Below are positions 46,695 through 56,143 of a stretch of 62,818 bases of DNA, piece after piece. The position numbers and the translations under genes were made by a program. The first letter of the stretch is position 1. Each line of letters begins with the position of its first letter. The notes beneath the pieces are model-generated. The model had not been told where the DNA came from. It saw nothing but the letters and a program-made list of their open reading frames with translations, and made no database searches. Source of the stretch: an uncultured Alistipes sp. (GTDB taxonomy: Bacteria; Bacteroidota; Bacteroidia; Bacteroidales; Rikenellaceae); NCBI GenBank assembly GCA_944321205.1, contig CALUKK010000097.1, positions 1 through 62,818 of the forward strand. The letters run 5' to 3'.

Positions 46695-47675
46695 CTATTT
46701 GTCCAGATCGACGAGTTCATACTGTTGCGAACCGATCCCCAGCGCTTCGGCATGTTCGAGCGTGTGGATGCCGTGACGCGACTCCATGCGTTCGATCAGA
46801 TGGACCTTGCCTTCGTCCTTCGAGGCATAGACCAGATCGACGCAGGCCTTGTCCAGCGCAACGGGATCCAGCGACGCGAGGATCCCGATATCCCCCATGC
46901 GCGGAGGTGCGGGATGTGCGTCGCAATCGCAGTCGACCGAGAGGTTGTTCATGACGCTGATATAGAGGATCCGTTCGCCGCAATGGTCGACGATGGCCTT
47001 GGCGGCTTCGGCCATCGACTCCAGGAAGTCGTCCTGTGCGGGCAGATCGCCCCAGACCTTGTTTACGTCGGTCGTCTTGCCGGCGGAGTGGATCCAGGCC
47101 TTTCCGGCCGAGGAGGCGATGCCGATCGAGATGTTCTTGATGGCGCCGCCGAAGCCGCCCATGGCGTGGCCCTTGAAGTGCGAGAGGACGACGACGAAGT
47201 CGTAATCCAGGAAGTGCGAGCCGACGATGTCATACTTGAGGTGGCGTCCGCCTTCGACCGGCAGCCGGACCTCCCCTTCGGCATCCATGATGTCCACCGG
47301 AGCAATGGCGGTGAATCCGTGGTCGGCGGCCGCCTTCAGGTGATCCTCCGTAGCGGCGCGGCCACCACCATAGGCGGTGTTGCACTCGACGATCGTGGCG
47401 CCGAGCGAGCGGACCAGATCCCCGATCAGGGCCGGTTTCAGATAGTTGTTGCCGCCGGGCTCTCCGGTCGAGAGTTTCACGGCGATCTTTTTGCCCGAGG
47501 CTTTGCGCTCGAGGGCCTCGTAGACGGCCTTCAGCCCTTCGGGAGAGATGTTGCGGGTCATGTAGACCTTGGCGGGGGCTGGCGTTTCGGTTCTCTTTTC
47601 GGGTGTGGCAGCGCAGCCGGAGCCTGCGGCCGCAAACTGCATGAGCAGGGTTAACATACAGATTTTCCGAACCAT
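46695..47675 (-). CDS. DUF362-family lipoprotein
   Basis: 326 residues from ATG 47675, 2 bases after the membrane-protein stop; a longer frame to 48080 is an overlap artefact. Lipobox GSGC, Cys21. The body matches DUF362: AVKLSTGEPGGNNYLKPALI, VECNTAYGGGRAATEDHLKA, DFVVVLSHFKGHAMGGFGGA, IKNISIGIASSAGKAWIHSA and the end VALDKACVDLVYAS. DCDCDAH could ligate metal. DUF362 proteins are often linked to Fe-S/ferredoxin chemistry, usually in the cytoplasm; a lipid-anchored form outside the cytoplasm is unusual. Last gene of the four-gene operon. Confidence 0.85.
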   Translation of the reverse strand: MVRKICMLTLLMQFAAAGSGCAATPEKRTETPAPAKVYMTRNISPEGLKAVYEALERKASGKKIAVKLSTGEPGGNNYLKPALIGDLVRSLGATIVECNTAYGGGRAATEDHLKAAADHGFTAIAPVDIMDAEGEVRLPVEGGRHLKYDIVGSHFLDYDFVVVLSHFKGHAMGGFGGAIKNISIGIASSAGKAWIHSAGKTTDVNKVWGDLPAQDDFLESMAEAAKAIVDHCGERILYISVMNNLSVDCDCDAHPAPPRMGDIGILASLDPVALDKACVDLVYASKDEGKVHLIERMESRHGIHTLEHAEALGIGSQQYELVDLDK

Positions 47676-47677
47676 GA

Positions 47678-48190
47678 CTATTTGAGATATTTGATAAAGA
47701 GGTATCCGCCGAGGATTTGCAGCAGCATGCCGGGGATTCCGATGCGGAAATCCTGCAGGGCGGCCGTGAGGCTGCCGGTGAAGGCCCATTCCGCGGCCGA
47801 ACCGACCACCTGGTAGAAGAGCACCACACCCAGCAACAGCAGCAGGGAGACGCTGCGGAAACGCTGTGCGGTGAATCCGGCGGCTGCGGCGAGCAGCAGC
47901 GACTTGGTGAGAATGGCCGGCAGTACGGCCGGCGCCGGCATGGCGAAGAGTGCGGCATTGACCAGCGGCGAAGCGACGGCGGTCAACAGGCCGACCTTCC
48001 AGCCGTACTTGTAGGCTGCTACGAGCGTGAAGAAATAGATCGGCAGCAGGGTCGGACCACCGGCCGGCAACAGGTGACACAGTTGCGGCAGGGCGATATT
48101 GCCCACGATGAACAATGCAGCGACCCCATAGGTCCTTGCATCCTTGTACTCCAGCGAATGAAGTGAAACAGAGTTTGTTGCCATATTCAT
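47678..48190 (-). CDS. ECF-transporter S-component-like membrane protein
   Basis: 170 residues with about six hydrophobic helices (YGVAALFIVGNIALPQLCHL, LLPIYFFTLVAAYKYGWKVG, LLTAVASPLVNAALFAM, SVSLLLLLGVVLFYQVVG). Size, helix number and the VASPLVN/AMPAPAVLPAIL loops fit S-components that bind vitamins or metals in ECF importers. No A/T energising subunits are in the window, so it would use a shared module or act alone. It is 5 bases from the TonB receptor gene and 2 bases from DUF362, so all are one operon. Confidence 0.75.
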   Translation of the reverse strand: MNMATNSVSLHSLEYKDARTYGVAALFIVGNIALPQLCHLLPAGGPTLLPIYFFTLVAAYKYGWKVGLLTAVASPLVNAALFAMPAPAVLPAILTKSLLLAAAAGFTAQRFRSVSLLLLLGVVLFYQVVGSAAEWAFTGSLTAALQDFRIGIPGMLLQILGGYLFIKYLK

Positions 48191-48195
48191 TTATA

Positions 48196-50100
48196 TTAAA
48201 AGTTCAACTTGATGCCGCCCCAGGCCGTAGCCCGCGGCATGGGATATCCGGCCATGATCTCATACTCCTGGGCAAGCAGATTCTCGCCTCGGGCATAGAT
48301 CGTCAGCCAGGAGCTCACGCGGAACGACGCCCGGAGATTCAAAAGTACGAAATTTTCCTGAATTTCCGGATCCGGAGCCACCGCCGTATAGAGTCCTTCG
48401 ACATATTGTACGCCGGACGAGAGTTGCCATCGCTTTTGGTGGAAGTTCACTCCGGCGTAGAGCTTGTGCTCGGGAGAGGCCTGTACGGGGTACTTCATCC
48501 ACAGATAGCTGTAATTGGCATCGACACTCCATGCCCGGGCGATGCGCCACGCGATTTCAGCTTCCACACCACGATTCTCGACGCGGGCCTGGTTGACGAG
48601 TTTCGGGCGTCCGTCGATCCGGACATTTTGGATGATGTCGCGACCCTCGATCCGGAAGAGGTTGACGCCGTATGACAAACGGCCTTCGGCCAGTTGATGG
48701 CTCCAGGCCAGTTCATAGTTCCAGACCCGTTCGGGACGCAGGTCGGGATTCTTCATTCCGAACATGTAGAGATCCTTGATCGTCGGATTCCGGAAGCCTT
48801 TGCTCACCGAAGCCTTCAACACGCCGTTGCGTGCGGCCCTGAGCGAGATGCCGACCTGTGGTACCCACACCGATCCGCTGCGTGTGTGCCAGTCGTAGCG
48901 CAGCCCCGCGTCGAAGGTGAAACGACCGAGCAACTGCCGGAACTCGGCATAGCCGGCCACCTCGTCCTCCCGCTCATCGACGATCGACGACTTGCTGCCG
49001 TCCACGATCGAACGGTTCCAGGCCGCGCCGACGATGTGCTGCCAGTCGACACCTGCCGTCAGACGCCCTCCGCGCCAGAGTGTCCGGCTCTGGTAGAGCG
49101 ATACGCCGAGCAGTCGGTCGCGCGAGTGGAAACGTTCGGTTTGCGGTTCTTTGTCGGCTTCGTACCCGTCGTTGATGCGATGGCGCCCCCAGTTGTAGTA
49201 GAATTTCAGGGCTCCGGAGGTGTGTCCGTAGTCATTCTCGAGGGCCAGTGAGGTCATGCCGCGGGTGATGCGGGAGTCGTTGTCGAAGAGCCGGGCCGTG
49301 ACCGGACCGGGATTCGAGGCGTTGAAGTGGGTGACGTTGACGTCGGCCTGCGTGTTCCAATGATCCGAAATCTCGTAGCCCACCTTGGCAAAACCGCCGT
49401 ACTGTTCGAACGACATGTCGGCACGGTGTCCGTCCGTGCGGTTGTAGGATCCCGAAACGACACTCGTGAAACGACCCTTGCGGATGCGGTTGGCAGCTTC
49501 GGTCTGGAGCGAGTTCCACGAACCGTACCCGACATTCAGATCGGTTCGGATGCCCTCCTGCTCCTGTTTGCGGGTGACGATGTTGATTACGCCGCCCATG
49601 GCGTTCGAACCGTAGAGCACCGAGGCCGGACCTCGCAGCACCTCTACCCTTTCGGCCAGCATCGATTGATAGGCGTCGGCGATCGGATGGCCGAAGATAC
49701 CCATATATTGGGGCTGTCCGTCGATCAACACGAGCATCTGCGACGTTGCGCCGCCGCCCAGACCGCGCAGACTCATCCCTCCGGCGGCACCGGTCGAGAC
49801 GCCGTACCCCATCACGCCGCGCGACGTGATGAAGAGACCCGGAATCTGCTCCGTGAGCATGGGAAGCAGCGAGGCATCCTGTCGGCTTTCGATCGCGGCA
49901 CGGTCGAGAACCGTTACCGTCATCGGAAGATGGCGGAGATCCGCGGCATAGCGCGTCCCCGTGACCACGACCGAATCGATCGGTACGTTCCGCGGTGCCG
50001 GCTCTCCGGCCACCGTCGGATCCGTCGAGGAATGGGCTTGTATCGTTCCCGTCAATAATACCAGGAAAATCAGGGAAATGATTCGCTTATCTCTCTTCAT
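48196..50100 (-). CDS. TonB-dependent receptor of unknown ligand
   Basis: 634 residues with a signal peptide (ending near IQAHS). The plug has IDSVVVTGTRYAADLRHLPM, then SLLPMLTEQIPGLFITSRGV, MSLRGLGGGATSQMLVLIDG, ERVEVLRGPASVLYGSNAMG and GVINIVTRK, close to siderophore, heme and vitamin receptors. The barrel ends with PRATAWGGIKLNF. It overlaps the DUF1893 stop by 14 bases and is followed by an S-component gene, so the ligand is likely a small cofactor or chelate passed to an inner-membrane importer. No riboswitch is seen upstream. Confidence 0.92.
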   Translation of the reverse strand: MKRDKRIISLIFLVLLTGTIQAHSSTDPTVAGEPAPRNVPIDSVVVTGTRYAADLRHLPMTVTVLDRAAIESRQDASLLPMLTEQIPGLFITSRGVMGYGVSTGAAGGMSLRGLGGGATSQMLVLIDGQPQYMGIFGHPIADAYQSMLAERVEVLRGPASVLYGSNAMGGVINIVTRKQEQEGIRTDLNVGYGSWNSLQTEAANRIRKGRFTSVVSGSYNRTDGHRADMSFEQYGGFAKVGYEISDHWNTQADVNVTHFNASNPGPVTARLFDNDSRITRGMTSLALENDYGHTSGALKFYYNWGRHRINDGYEADKEPQTERFHSRDRLLGVSLYQSRTLWRGGRLTAGVDWQHIVGAAWNRSIVDGSKSSIVDEREDEVAGYAEFRQLLGRFTFDAGLRYDWHTRSGSVWVPQVGISLRAARNGVLKASVSKGFRNPTIKDLYMFGMKNPDLRPERVWNYELAWSHQLAEGRLSYGVNLFRIEGRDIIQNVRIDGRPKLVNQARVENRGVEAEIAWRIARAWSVDANYSYLWMKYPVQASPEHKLYAGVNFHQKRWQLSSGVQYVEGLYTAVAPDPEIQENFVLLNLRASFRVSSWLTIYARGENLLAQEYEIMAGYPMPRATAWGGIKLNF

Positions 50101-50560
50101 GCTTCAACTCTTTCGCTTGTTCCTTCATGCGGCGGATGAACGCTCCGATACGCGGCAGGCACTCCTCGGGAGTCCGAGCTCCGGCACAGAGCTGTTCGAC
50201 GGGGCAGATGCCATCGCCCGAGCGGTTGATGATGTGTTCCACGGCGGTTTCATACGTCACCGGAATTTCGGCTTCGGCAAGCAGTTCCAGGGCCGGGCGG
50301 CTGATCGTTCGGGCAAAGAGCCCCCGTACGCCTCCCGCAGCCATCAGTGCCGCGGCACCCTTCCCGACCACCTTGTCGGCGATGAAGGCGCCGCGCAGCA
50401 GGTCGGGCTCCTCGTGCAACAGCTGCCACAGATCGCTCACACCCCGTTGGTGGAACGAGCGCATCGTCTCTCCGTTGCGGATCACACACGAGCATCCTTC
50501 GGCATACAATCGCTCGACAGCCTCGCGATCCGACGCATTCTGTAATTTATAGGATTCCAT
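50087..50560 (-). CDS. DUF1893-family protein
   Basis: 157 residues from ATG 50560; it is cytoplasmic. The DUF1893 core is recognisable: CSCVIRNGETMRSFHQRGVS, IADKVVGKGAAALMAAGGVR, FARTISRPALELLAEAEIPV and NRSGDGICPVEQL. The family is thought to have a cytidine-deaminase-like fold but has no firm activity. It is the first gene of an operon with a TonB receptor, an S-component and DUF362, so it may modify the imported compound or act as its sensor. Confidence 0.85.
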   Translation of the reverse strand: MESYKLQNASDREAVERLYAEGCSCVIRNGETMRSFHQRGVSDLWQLLHEEPDLLRGAFIADKVVGKGAAALMAAGGVRGLFARTISRPALELLAEAEIPVTYETAVEHIINRSGDGICPVEQLCAGARTPEECLPRIGAFIRRMKEQAKELKHEER

Positions 50561-50587
50561 AACGTCTGTTTTCCCGGTTTGCCACGG

Positions 50588-50595
50588 CAAAGATA
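50588..50595 (-). promoter_or_regulatory. -7 box of the DUF1893 operon
   Basis: TATCTTTG (leftward) fits TAnnTTTG and predicts a start about 20 bases before the DUF1893 ATG. The -33 region lacks TTTG at standard spacing. Confidence 0.5.
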
Positions 50596-50682
50596 CATCG
50601 AATTGTCCGATTCCGATAAGCCCAATTCCAGATCTTATTACCCGTTTTACCGGTTTTCGGCATGAACATCTTCATTTTGATA

Positions 50683-50722
50683 CGCACGACCCGCCGATCC
50701 TTGCGGGTCGGCGGGTCGTGCG
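50683..50722. terminator. GC-rich hairpin after the S1/P1 nuclease gene
   Basis: A 15-bp perfect stem (50683-50697 with 50708-50722) with a 10-base loop begins 14 bases past the nuclease stop. No T-run follows on the minus strand (TATCAAAATG), so it may stop transcription only with Rho or stabilise the 3' end. Confidence 0.6.
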
Positions 50723-50735
50723 GTGGTATGACCGC

Positions 50736-51506
50736 TTAATCGTAGATTTCGTTCAGCAGCCGCGACAGCCGGAGTCCGGCGCGCAGCAGTTGTCGTTCGA
50801 CCGTCGGGGTGAAGCGTGCCACATAGTCGTAGGAGATCTCCGTTCCTTCGGGTGTGGCGTCGTAGACCTCCGTGCAGAGGGCATGGGTCTCCCGCGCCCA
50901 CTCTTCGGGGCTTCCGGCCGACACTTCGCGTTGTTCGGATTTCGACAGCCGATCAATCTGCTGCACCCACTCCGAATAACTCCACTTGTGCCCGGCCTCG
51001 GGCAGATCCGTGTCCCAGACCGAGTGGAGGTTGGTCGGCCGACCGAAGAAGCGAACCGCCAGGCGGTTGCCGCCCAGATCACTCAGACGCCCCAGATGCA
51101 TCGGGCAGTGCATGTCCCCGACAAGGTGGATCAGCATCCGCAACTTGTCGGACTCCTCTTCCGGAGAGAGTCCTCCCGCCTTCAACTCCGAGGTGAGATT
51201 CTCCACGGCCCGCAGCACATCCCCTGCGGGAATGCGGCGCGCCTCGTCGAACGTCTCTCCCTCTTCGACATTCAAATAGTGCCACGTCTTCGTCGTGGCG
51301 TATTCGGGCGTATGGCTGGCATTGTCCAGCCAGTTTGACCAGTAGACCGGAGACTGCCCCTCCAGCACGCGGACAACGTGGCGTGCGGCCCGGCGTGTGA
51401 GATGGCGTTCGGCAAGGGCGGCCGTCACGTCGTGACCCTTCTGTCCCCAACCGAAAGCCGTGCTGGAGATAAGGAGCAGCAATATTCCGAAAATCAGTCG
51501 CTTCAT
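50736..51506 (-). CDS. Secreted S1/P1-type zinc nuclease
   Basis: 256 residues with a signal peptide whose cleavage (SSTAFG/W) would free an N-terminal Trp, the first zinc ligand in this family. The other ligand motifs are present: WGQKGHD, LDNASHTPEY, KTWHYLN, HLVGDMHCPMHLG and LHSVWDTDL, together giving the three-zinc His/Asp set. It degrades single-stranded DNA/RNA and 3'-nucleotides in the periplasm or outside. It starts 54 bases past the rho stop, so it may share the rho transcript. Confidence 0.92.
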   Translation of the reverse strand: MKRLIFGILLLLISSTAFGWGQKGHDVTAALAERHLTRRAARHVVRVLEGQSPVYWSNWLDNASHTPEYATTKTWHYLNVEEGETFDEARRIPAGDVLRAVENLTSELKAGGLSPEEESDKLRMLIHLVGDMHCPMHLGRLSDLGGNRLAVRFFGRPTNLHSVWDTDLPEAGHKWSYSEWVQQIDRLSKSEQREVSAGSPEEWARETHALCTEVYDATPEGTEISYDYVARFTPTVERQLLRAGLRLSRLLNEIYD

Positions 51507-51560
51507 TTATCTGGATACACCTCTCCGTTCAGAGGCTTGTCGGGCTTGGCAAGCCGTTCG

Positions 51561-53387
51561 TCAGTGGTTCATCGTGGCGAGGAACTCCTCGTTGGTGTCG
51601 GTCAGTCCCATCTGCTTCTGGAGGAACTCCATGGCCTCGACGGGCGTCATGTCCGAGAGGTATTTGCGCAGGACCCAGGTGCGGTTCATCACCTCGCGCG
51701 GAAGCAGCAGATCTTCACGGCGCGTACCCGAAGCAATGACGTCAACGGCCGGATAAACCCGCTTGTTGGCCAGCTTGCGGTCGAGCTGCAACTCCATGTT
51801 ACCCGTACCCTTGAACTCCTCGAAGATCACTTCGTCCATCTTCGAGCCCGTATCGATCAGCGCCGTGGCGATGATCGTCAGCGATCCCTTCTCCTCCGTG
51901 TTGCGGGCTGCACCGAAGAAGCGCTTGGGCTTGTGCAGGGCGTTGGCATCGACACCGCCCGAGAGAACCTTGCCCGAAGCCGGTTGTACGGAGTTATAGG
52001 CCCGGGCCAGACGCGTGATCGAATCGAGGAAGATCACCACGTCGTGGCCGCATTCGACCATCCGTTTGGCCTTCTCAAGGACCATTTCGGCAACCTTCAC
52101 GTGGCGCGAGGCCTGTTCGTCGAAGGTCGAGGCGACAACTTCGGCCTTCACGTTGCGGGCCATTTCGGTCACCTCCTCCGGACGCTCGTCGATCAGCAGC
52201 ACGATCATGTAGACCTCCGGGTGGTTGTCCGCAATGGCATTGGCGATCGATTGCAGCAGTATCGTCTTACCCGTTTTGGGCTGGGCGACGATCAGCGCCC
52301 GCTGCCCCTTGCCGATCGGCGAGAAGAGATCGACGATGCGTGTCGACATGTTGTTGTGGCCGTTGCCCGTCAGGCAGAACTTCTCGCTCGGGAAGAGCGG
52401 CGTCATGTATTCGAACTGGACGCGGTCGCGGATGTATTCGGGTTTGAGACCGTTGATCTCGTTCACGCGGACCAGCGGGAAATATTTTTCTCCCTCTTTC
52501 GGCGGGCGGATCGCTCCATTGACCGTATCGCCGGGCTTCAGACCGAAAAGCTTGATCTGCGAGGGCGAAACGTAGATGTCGTCCGGCGAATTGAGGTAGT
52601 TGTAATCCGCCGAGCGGAGAAATCCGTAGCCGTCGGGCATGATCTCCAGAACTCCCTCCCCTTCGATCTCTCCGGCAAAGTCATCCTTGGTGATGATTTC
52701 GTCATCGAGCGAGTGCGGGTGAGTCTCGACCGCTGCCGGCGTCGGCTCTTCTGCGGCTGTCGCTTGTCTGGCGGAAGTCTGAGACGGAGACGTCTGCTGG
52801 TTTTTCGGCTTGCGGCCCCGGCGTTTGGGCTCGGGTTTGGCGCTTTCGTTGGTCGAGGCCGGTGCTGCCTGAGCGTGTTCGGGGCTCGGAGTCCCGGCTT
52901 CCGAGGTCGGATGGGAAGATGCGACAGCCCCGTCCGGAGTCTCACGCACCTCCGCGGGAATGGCGTGTACCCGTTGTGTCCGGTTGCGCTTCGTCCTCGC
53001 AGGCCGCGGCTCCTTCGGCGGCATGCTCCCCGTTTCTTCGGGAACAGGCGTCTGTTCTACGGGCAGCGGTTCGACAACGGGGGGTGCAGGCGTCGGTTCG
53101 GACGATGCGGCAGCCTCAGTCGGGTTGCTTTCTCCCGCCTTTTCCGTTTTGGCAAGACGCGGACGTCGTCCTCGTTTGGCTTTCGGAGCGGATGCTGCCT
53201 CGGACTCCGGCTGCGGCGCAACCGGTTCCGACGATGATTCGCTCTCTGCGGCGGAGTGTGCCCCCTGCCCCGCAATCTTCTCTATCAGTTCGCGCTTTTT
53301 CACCATCACATTCCCAATACCCAGTGCCTTTGCGATTTCACGCAATTCGGCCAGCGTTTTTCCTTCGAGCGCTTTCAAATCCTGCAT
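51561..53387 (-). CDS. rho: Transcription termination factor Rho with a long disordered insert
   Basis: 608 residues from ATG 53387 (the frame to 53459 crosses the promoter). Residues 1-40 are the Rho N-terminal helix bundle. Residues about 41-230 are Pro/Ala/Glu-rich and disordered, with basic patches KRGRRPR, RTKRNRT and KRRGRKPK. The cold-shock RNA-binding domain follows ([20 protein letters not shown], about 244-290). The ATPase has Walker A AQPKTGKT (368-375), [10 protein letters not shown], Walker [17 protein letters not shown] and the Q-loop [16 protein letters not shown]. coli Rho has 419 residues, so the difference is mostly the insert. Bacteroidetes Rho inserts have been linked to condensate formation. 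Confidence 0.97.
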   Translation of the reverse strand: MQDLKALEGKTLAELREIAKALGIGNVMVKKRELIEKIAGQGAHSAAESESSSEPVAPQPESEAASAPKAKRGRRPRLAKTEKAGESNPTEAAASSEPTPAPPVVEPLPVEQTPVPEETGSMPPKEPRPARTKRNRTQRVHAIPAEVRETPDGAVASSHPTSEAGTPSPEHAQAAPASTNESAKPEPKRRGRKPKNQQTSPSQTSARQATAAEEPTPAAVETHPHSLDDEIITKDDFAGEIEGEGVLEIMPDGYGFLRSADYNYLNSPDDIYVSPSQIKLFGLKPGDTVNGAIRPPKEGEKYFPLVRVNEINGLKPEYIRDRVQFEYMTPLFPSEKFCLTGNGHNNMSTRIVDLFSPIGKGQRALIVAQPKTGKTILLQSIANAIADNHPEVYMIVLLIDERPEEVTEMARNVKAEVVASTFDEQASRHVKVAEMVLEKAKRMVECGHDVVIFLDSITRLARAYNSVQPASGKVLSGGVDANALHKPKRFFGAARNTEEKGSLTIIATALIDTGSKMDEVIFEEFKGTGNMELQLDRKLANKRVYPAVDVIASGTRREDLLLPREVMNRTWVLRKYLSDMTPVEAMEFLQKQMGLTDTNEEFLATMNH

Positions 53388-53456
53388 ATAGTATGTTTTC
53401 CGTTGAATGAGATTTGTTGAAATCGAACGGACGTCCGATTCGTTGGAATTCAACTG

Positions 53457-53486
53457 CAAATATAGTGCATTATTTTGAATTACAAA
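53457..53486 (-). promoter_or_regulatory. rho promoter
   Basis: Leftward TTTG at 53486-53483, an 18-base spacer and TATATTTG at 53464-53457. The predicted leader is about 65 bases. This is one of the better Bacteroidetes-type matches in the window. Confidence 0.7.
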
Positions 53487-53660
53487 ACAAAATAGCGCTT
53501 TCGGACCCCCGTTTTGCCGGGGAATGGCCCGATCGGTCGATGAAAATACCTAAAATCGGGGATTGTGGAACTGCAATTTTTCTCCGACCTTTGTTCCCAA
53601 ACAAGAGCGACCGGAAATTTCAGCCATTGCATTGTTTGTATTGTTAATGTTTGTGTGTGG

Positions 53661-53687
53661 AAAACCCTTCCTTGTGGGAAGGGTTTT
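53661..53687. terminator. Strong bidirectional terminator after the GH92 genes
   Basis: An 11-bp stem (53661-53671 with 53677-53687) with loop TTGTG has arms that start AAAA and end TTTT. It should stop leftward GH92 transcription (stop at 53796) before rho. Apart from this hairpin and the rho promoter, the 408-base gap between rho and the GH92 gene shows nothing I can support. Confidence 0.85.
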
Positions 53688-53795
53688 TTCTGATTCCGGA
53701 GGTTCCTTGCGCGGTCGGGCACAAGGCCGGTGACCGGCTCTTTCGGAATGGTGTCGGGGTGTACAGGTGTTACCGCCACAAGTGGCTCCCCGCAG

Positions 53796-56063
53796 CTACT
53801 GCTTCCCCGGAACGGACTGCATGTCGAAGCGTACCGTGGCACCGTCCTTCAGCTCCGAGTAGCGAAGGAACGGAGCCGCAAGAACCTCTCCGTCGAGCGA
53901 CATCGCTCCGACGTACCGATTCTCGGAACTGTTCTCCGCAGCCTCGATCTCGATCTTTTGACCGTTCTCCAGGTGGATCGTCGCGTGGCGGAACAGCGGT
54001 GCTCCCACGGCGTACTCGTCAGCACCCGGGCAGACGGGATAGAACCCCAGGGCCGAGAAGACGTACCAGGCCGAAGTCTGACCGTTGTCCTCGTCGCCGC
54101 AATAGCCGTCGGGCTGTGCCTTGTAGAGGCGGTTCATCACCTCGCGAACCCAATACTGTGCCTTGTGAGGCTGTCCGGCATAATCATACAGGTAGATCAT
54201 GTGTTGGGCCGGCTGGTTGCCGTGGGCGTAGTTGCCCATGTTGGCCACCTGCATCTCGGTGATCTCGTGGATGCGCTGCCCGTAGTAGCTGTCGTCGTAA
54301 ATGGGCGGAACGACGAAGACCGAATCCAGCATCTTCGAAAACTCCTCCTTGCCGCCCATCAGCTCGGCAAGCCCTTCCACATCATGGAAAACCGACCACG
54401 TATAGTGCCAGGCATTGCCCTCGGTGTAGGCATCCCCCCACTTGTAGGGGCTGAACGGCGTCTGGAACGTGCCGTCCTCGTTACGGCCGCGCATGAGCCG
54501 CGTCTCCGGATCGAAGACGTTGCGGTAGTTCCGGGAGGCCTTTTCAAGCATCGCGGCATCCTCCGTATGGCCCAGTTTTGCGGCCACCTGGGCTATGCAC
54601 CAGTAATCGTAGGCCTACTCCAGCGTACGGGCCACGTTCTCGTTGATCCCGACGTTGTAGGGTACGTATCCGAGCGTATTGTAGTATTCGTGTCCGAGGC
54701 GTCCCGTCGACGAGACCGTCGGGTGTACCTTCATACGGCCGCTCAGCATCGCCGCGTAGAGATCGTCGACATCCTCCGCAGGAGTGATCCCCTTCAGAAT
54801 GGCATCCGAAACCACCGAGGCCGAGTTGTTGCCCACCATGCAGCCGCGGTGCCCGGGCGATGCCCATTCGGGCAGGAAGCCGCTCTCGCGCCAGGCATTG
54901 GCCAGTCCGGCCTGGATCTCGGCGTTGACCGACGGGTAGACCAGGTTCAGCAGCGGAAAGAGGCAGCGGAACGTATCCCAGAAGCCCGTATCGGTATACA
55001 TGTATCCGGGCAGCACCTCCCCGTTGTAGGGGCTGTAGTGGACGGGCCGGCCCTCGGCGTCTATTTCGTAGAACTTGCGCGGGAAGAGCGTCGAGCGGTA
55101 GAGGCACGAGTAGAAGGTGCGCAACTGGTCGACACTGCCGCCCCGAACCTCGATGCGGCCCAGCACCTCGTCCCAGCGGGCCTGCGCCTTCGACTTCACC
55201 GCCTCGAAATCATCCGTGCCGAGTTCCGTTTCGAGATTGCGCACGGCCTGCTCCGGCGAGATGAACGACGAGGCGATGCGCAGCGTGATCCGCTCGCCGC
55301 GCGTCGTGGCGAAGTGTACCTTGGCTACGGCATGCTCCCCCTCGACGGATTTCCCGCCCTCGGGATAAAGTTGGCGGCTCCCGGCCTTGTAGCCTGCGGG
55401 TTTGTCCGTCAGTTCGACGGCCGTGAAGGGCTTGTCGAAGCGGTTGACGAACCAGTTGCGGAAATTCTCCGGGACTCCCCCGTTGTTGCGCGTCGTGTAG
55501 CCCGCCACCGTGCGGTCATCGACAATCTCCACGCGCGATCCGCGGTCGAAGGCGTCAATGACAACTCCCGACTCCGTCGATTCCGGAAAGGTGAAGCGCA
55601 TCAGGGCTGCACGCTCCGTGGGGGTTATCTCGGCCAGAATATCATGATCGGCCAGATATACCGAATAGTAATAGGGCTTGGCCGTCTCGGCCTGGTGCGA
55701 AAACCAGCTCTGGCGGGACTCTTCGTCCAGTTTGTCGTTCCCTCGAACGGGCATCACGGCAAACTGTCCGTAGTCGTTGATCCACGGCGAAGGCTGGTGG
55801 GTCTGCTTCAGCCCACGGATGGTGTGGGCATTGTAGGTATAGGCCCAGCCGTCTCCCATCTCTCCGGTCTGAGGGGTCCAGAAGTTCATGCCCCACGGCA
55901 GGGCTACGGCCGGGTAGGTATTGCCCGTCGAAAGGGCGAATTCCGACTGCGTGCCCATCAGCGTGGTGACGTATTCCGAGGGTGAGCTCTCCGTCTGTTC
56001 CTGCGGTGCGCCGCAGCATGCCGCAGCGCCCATTGCACAGGCGACGATCCAAAATCTTTTCAT
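53796..56063 (-). pseudogene. GH92 alpha-mannosidase interrupted by one amber codon
   Basis: One reading frame encodes a 755-residue-type GH92 lipoprotein (ATG 56063, MKRFWIVAC, Cys-Cys at 16-17), but TAG at 54617-54615 interrupts it. Upstream it reads ...NVGINENVARTLE, downstream AYDYWCIAQVAAKLGH, in the same frame. Relatives carry Tyr at this position (LEYAYDDWCIA), so a single TAC/TAT to TAG change explains it. Both halves keep family motifs: FLPEWASPGHRGCMVGNNSA, MGNYAHGNQPAQHMIYLYDY and GDEDNGQTSAWYVFSALGFY with the catalytic acid. It could be a very recent pseudogene, a readthrough case or a base-call error. It starts 80 bases after the intact GH92 gene. Confidence 0.88.
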
Positions 56064-56143
56064 AATATGTGTATCGATAATTAATGTCGTTGATCGGTCT
56101 TGCGACCGGGGTGATTGCTTCAGTTCAATGCGATGAGGTCGTG

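Noticed and set aside
53414..53647. A 77-codon plus-strand ORF upstream of rho
   Set aside because: It covers the rho promoter and has no protein-like features.
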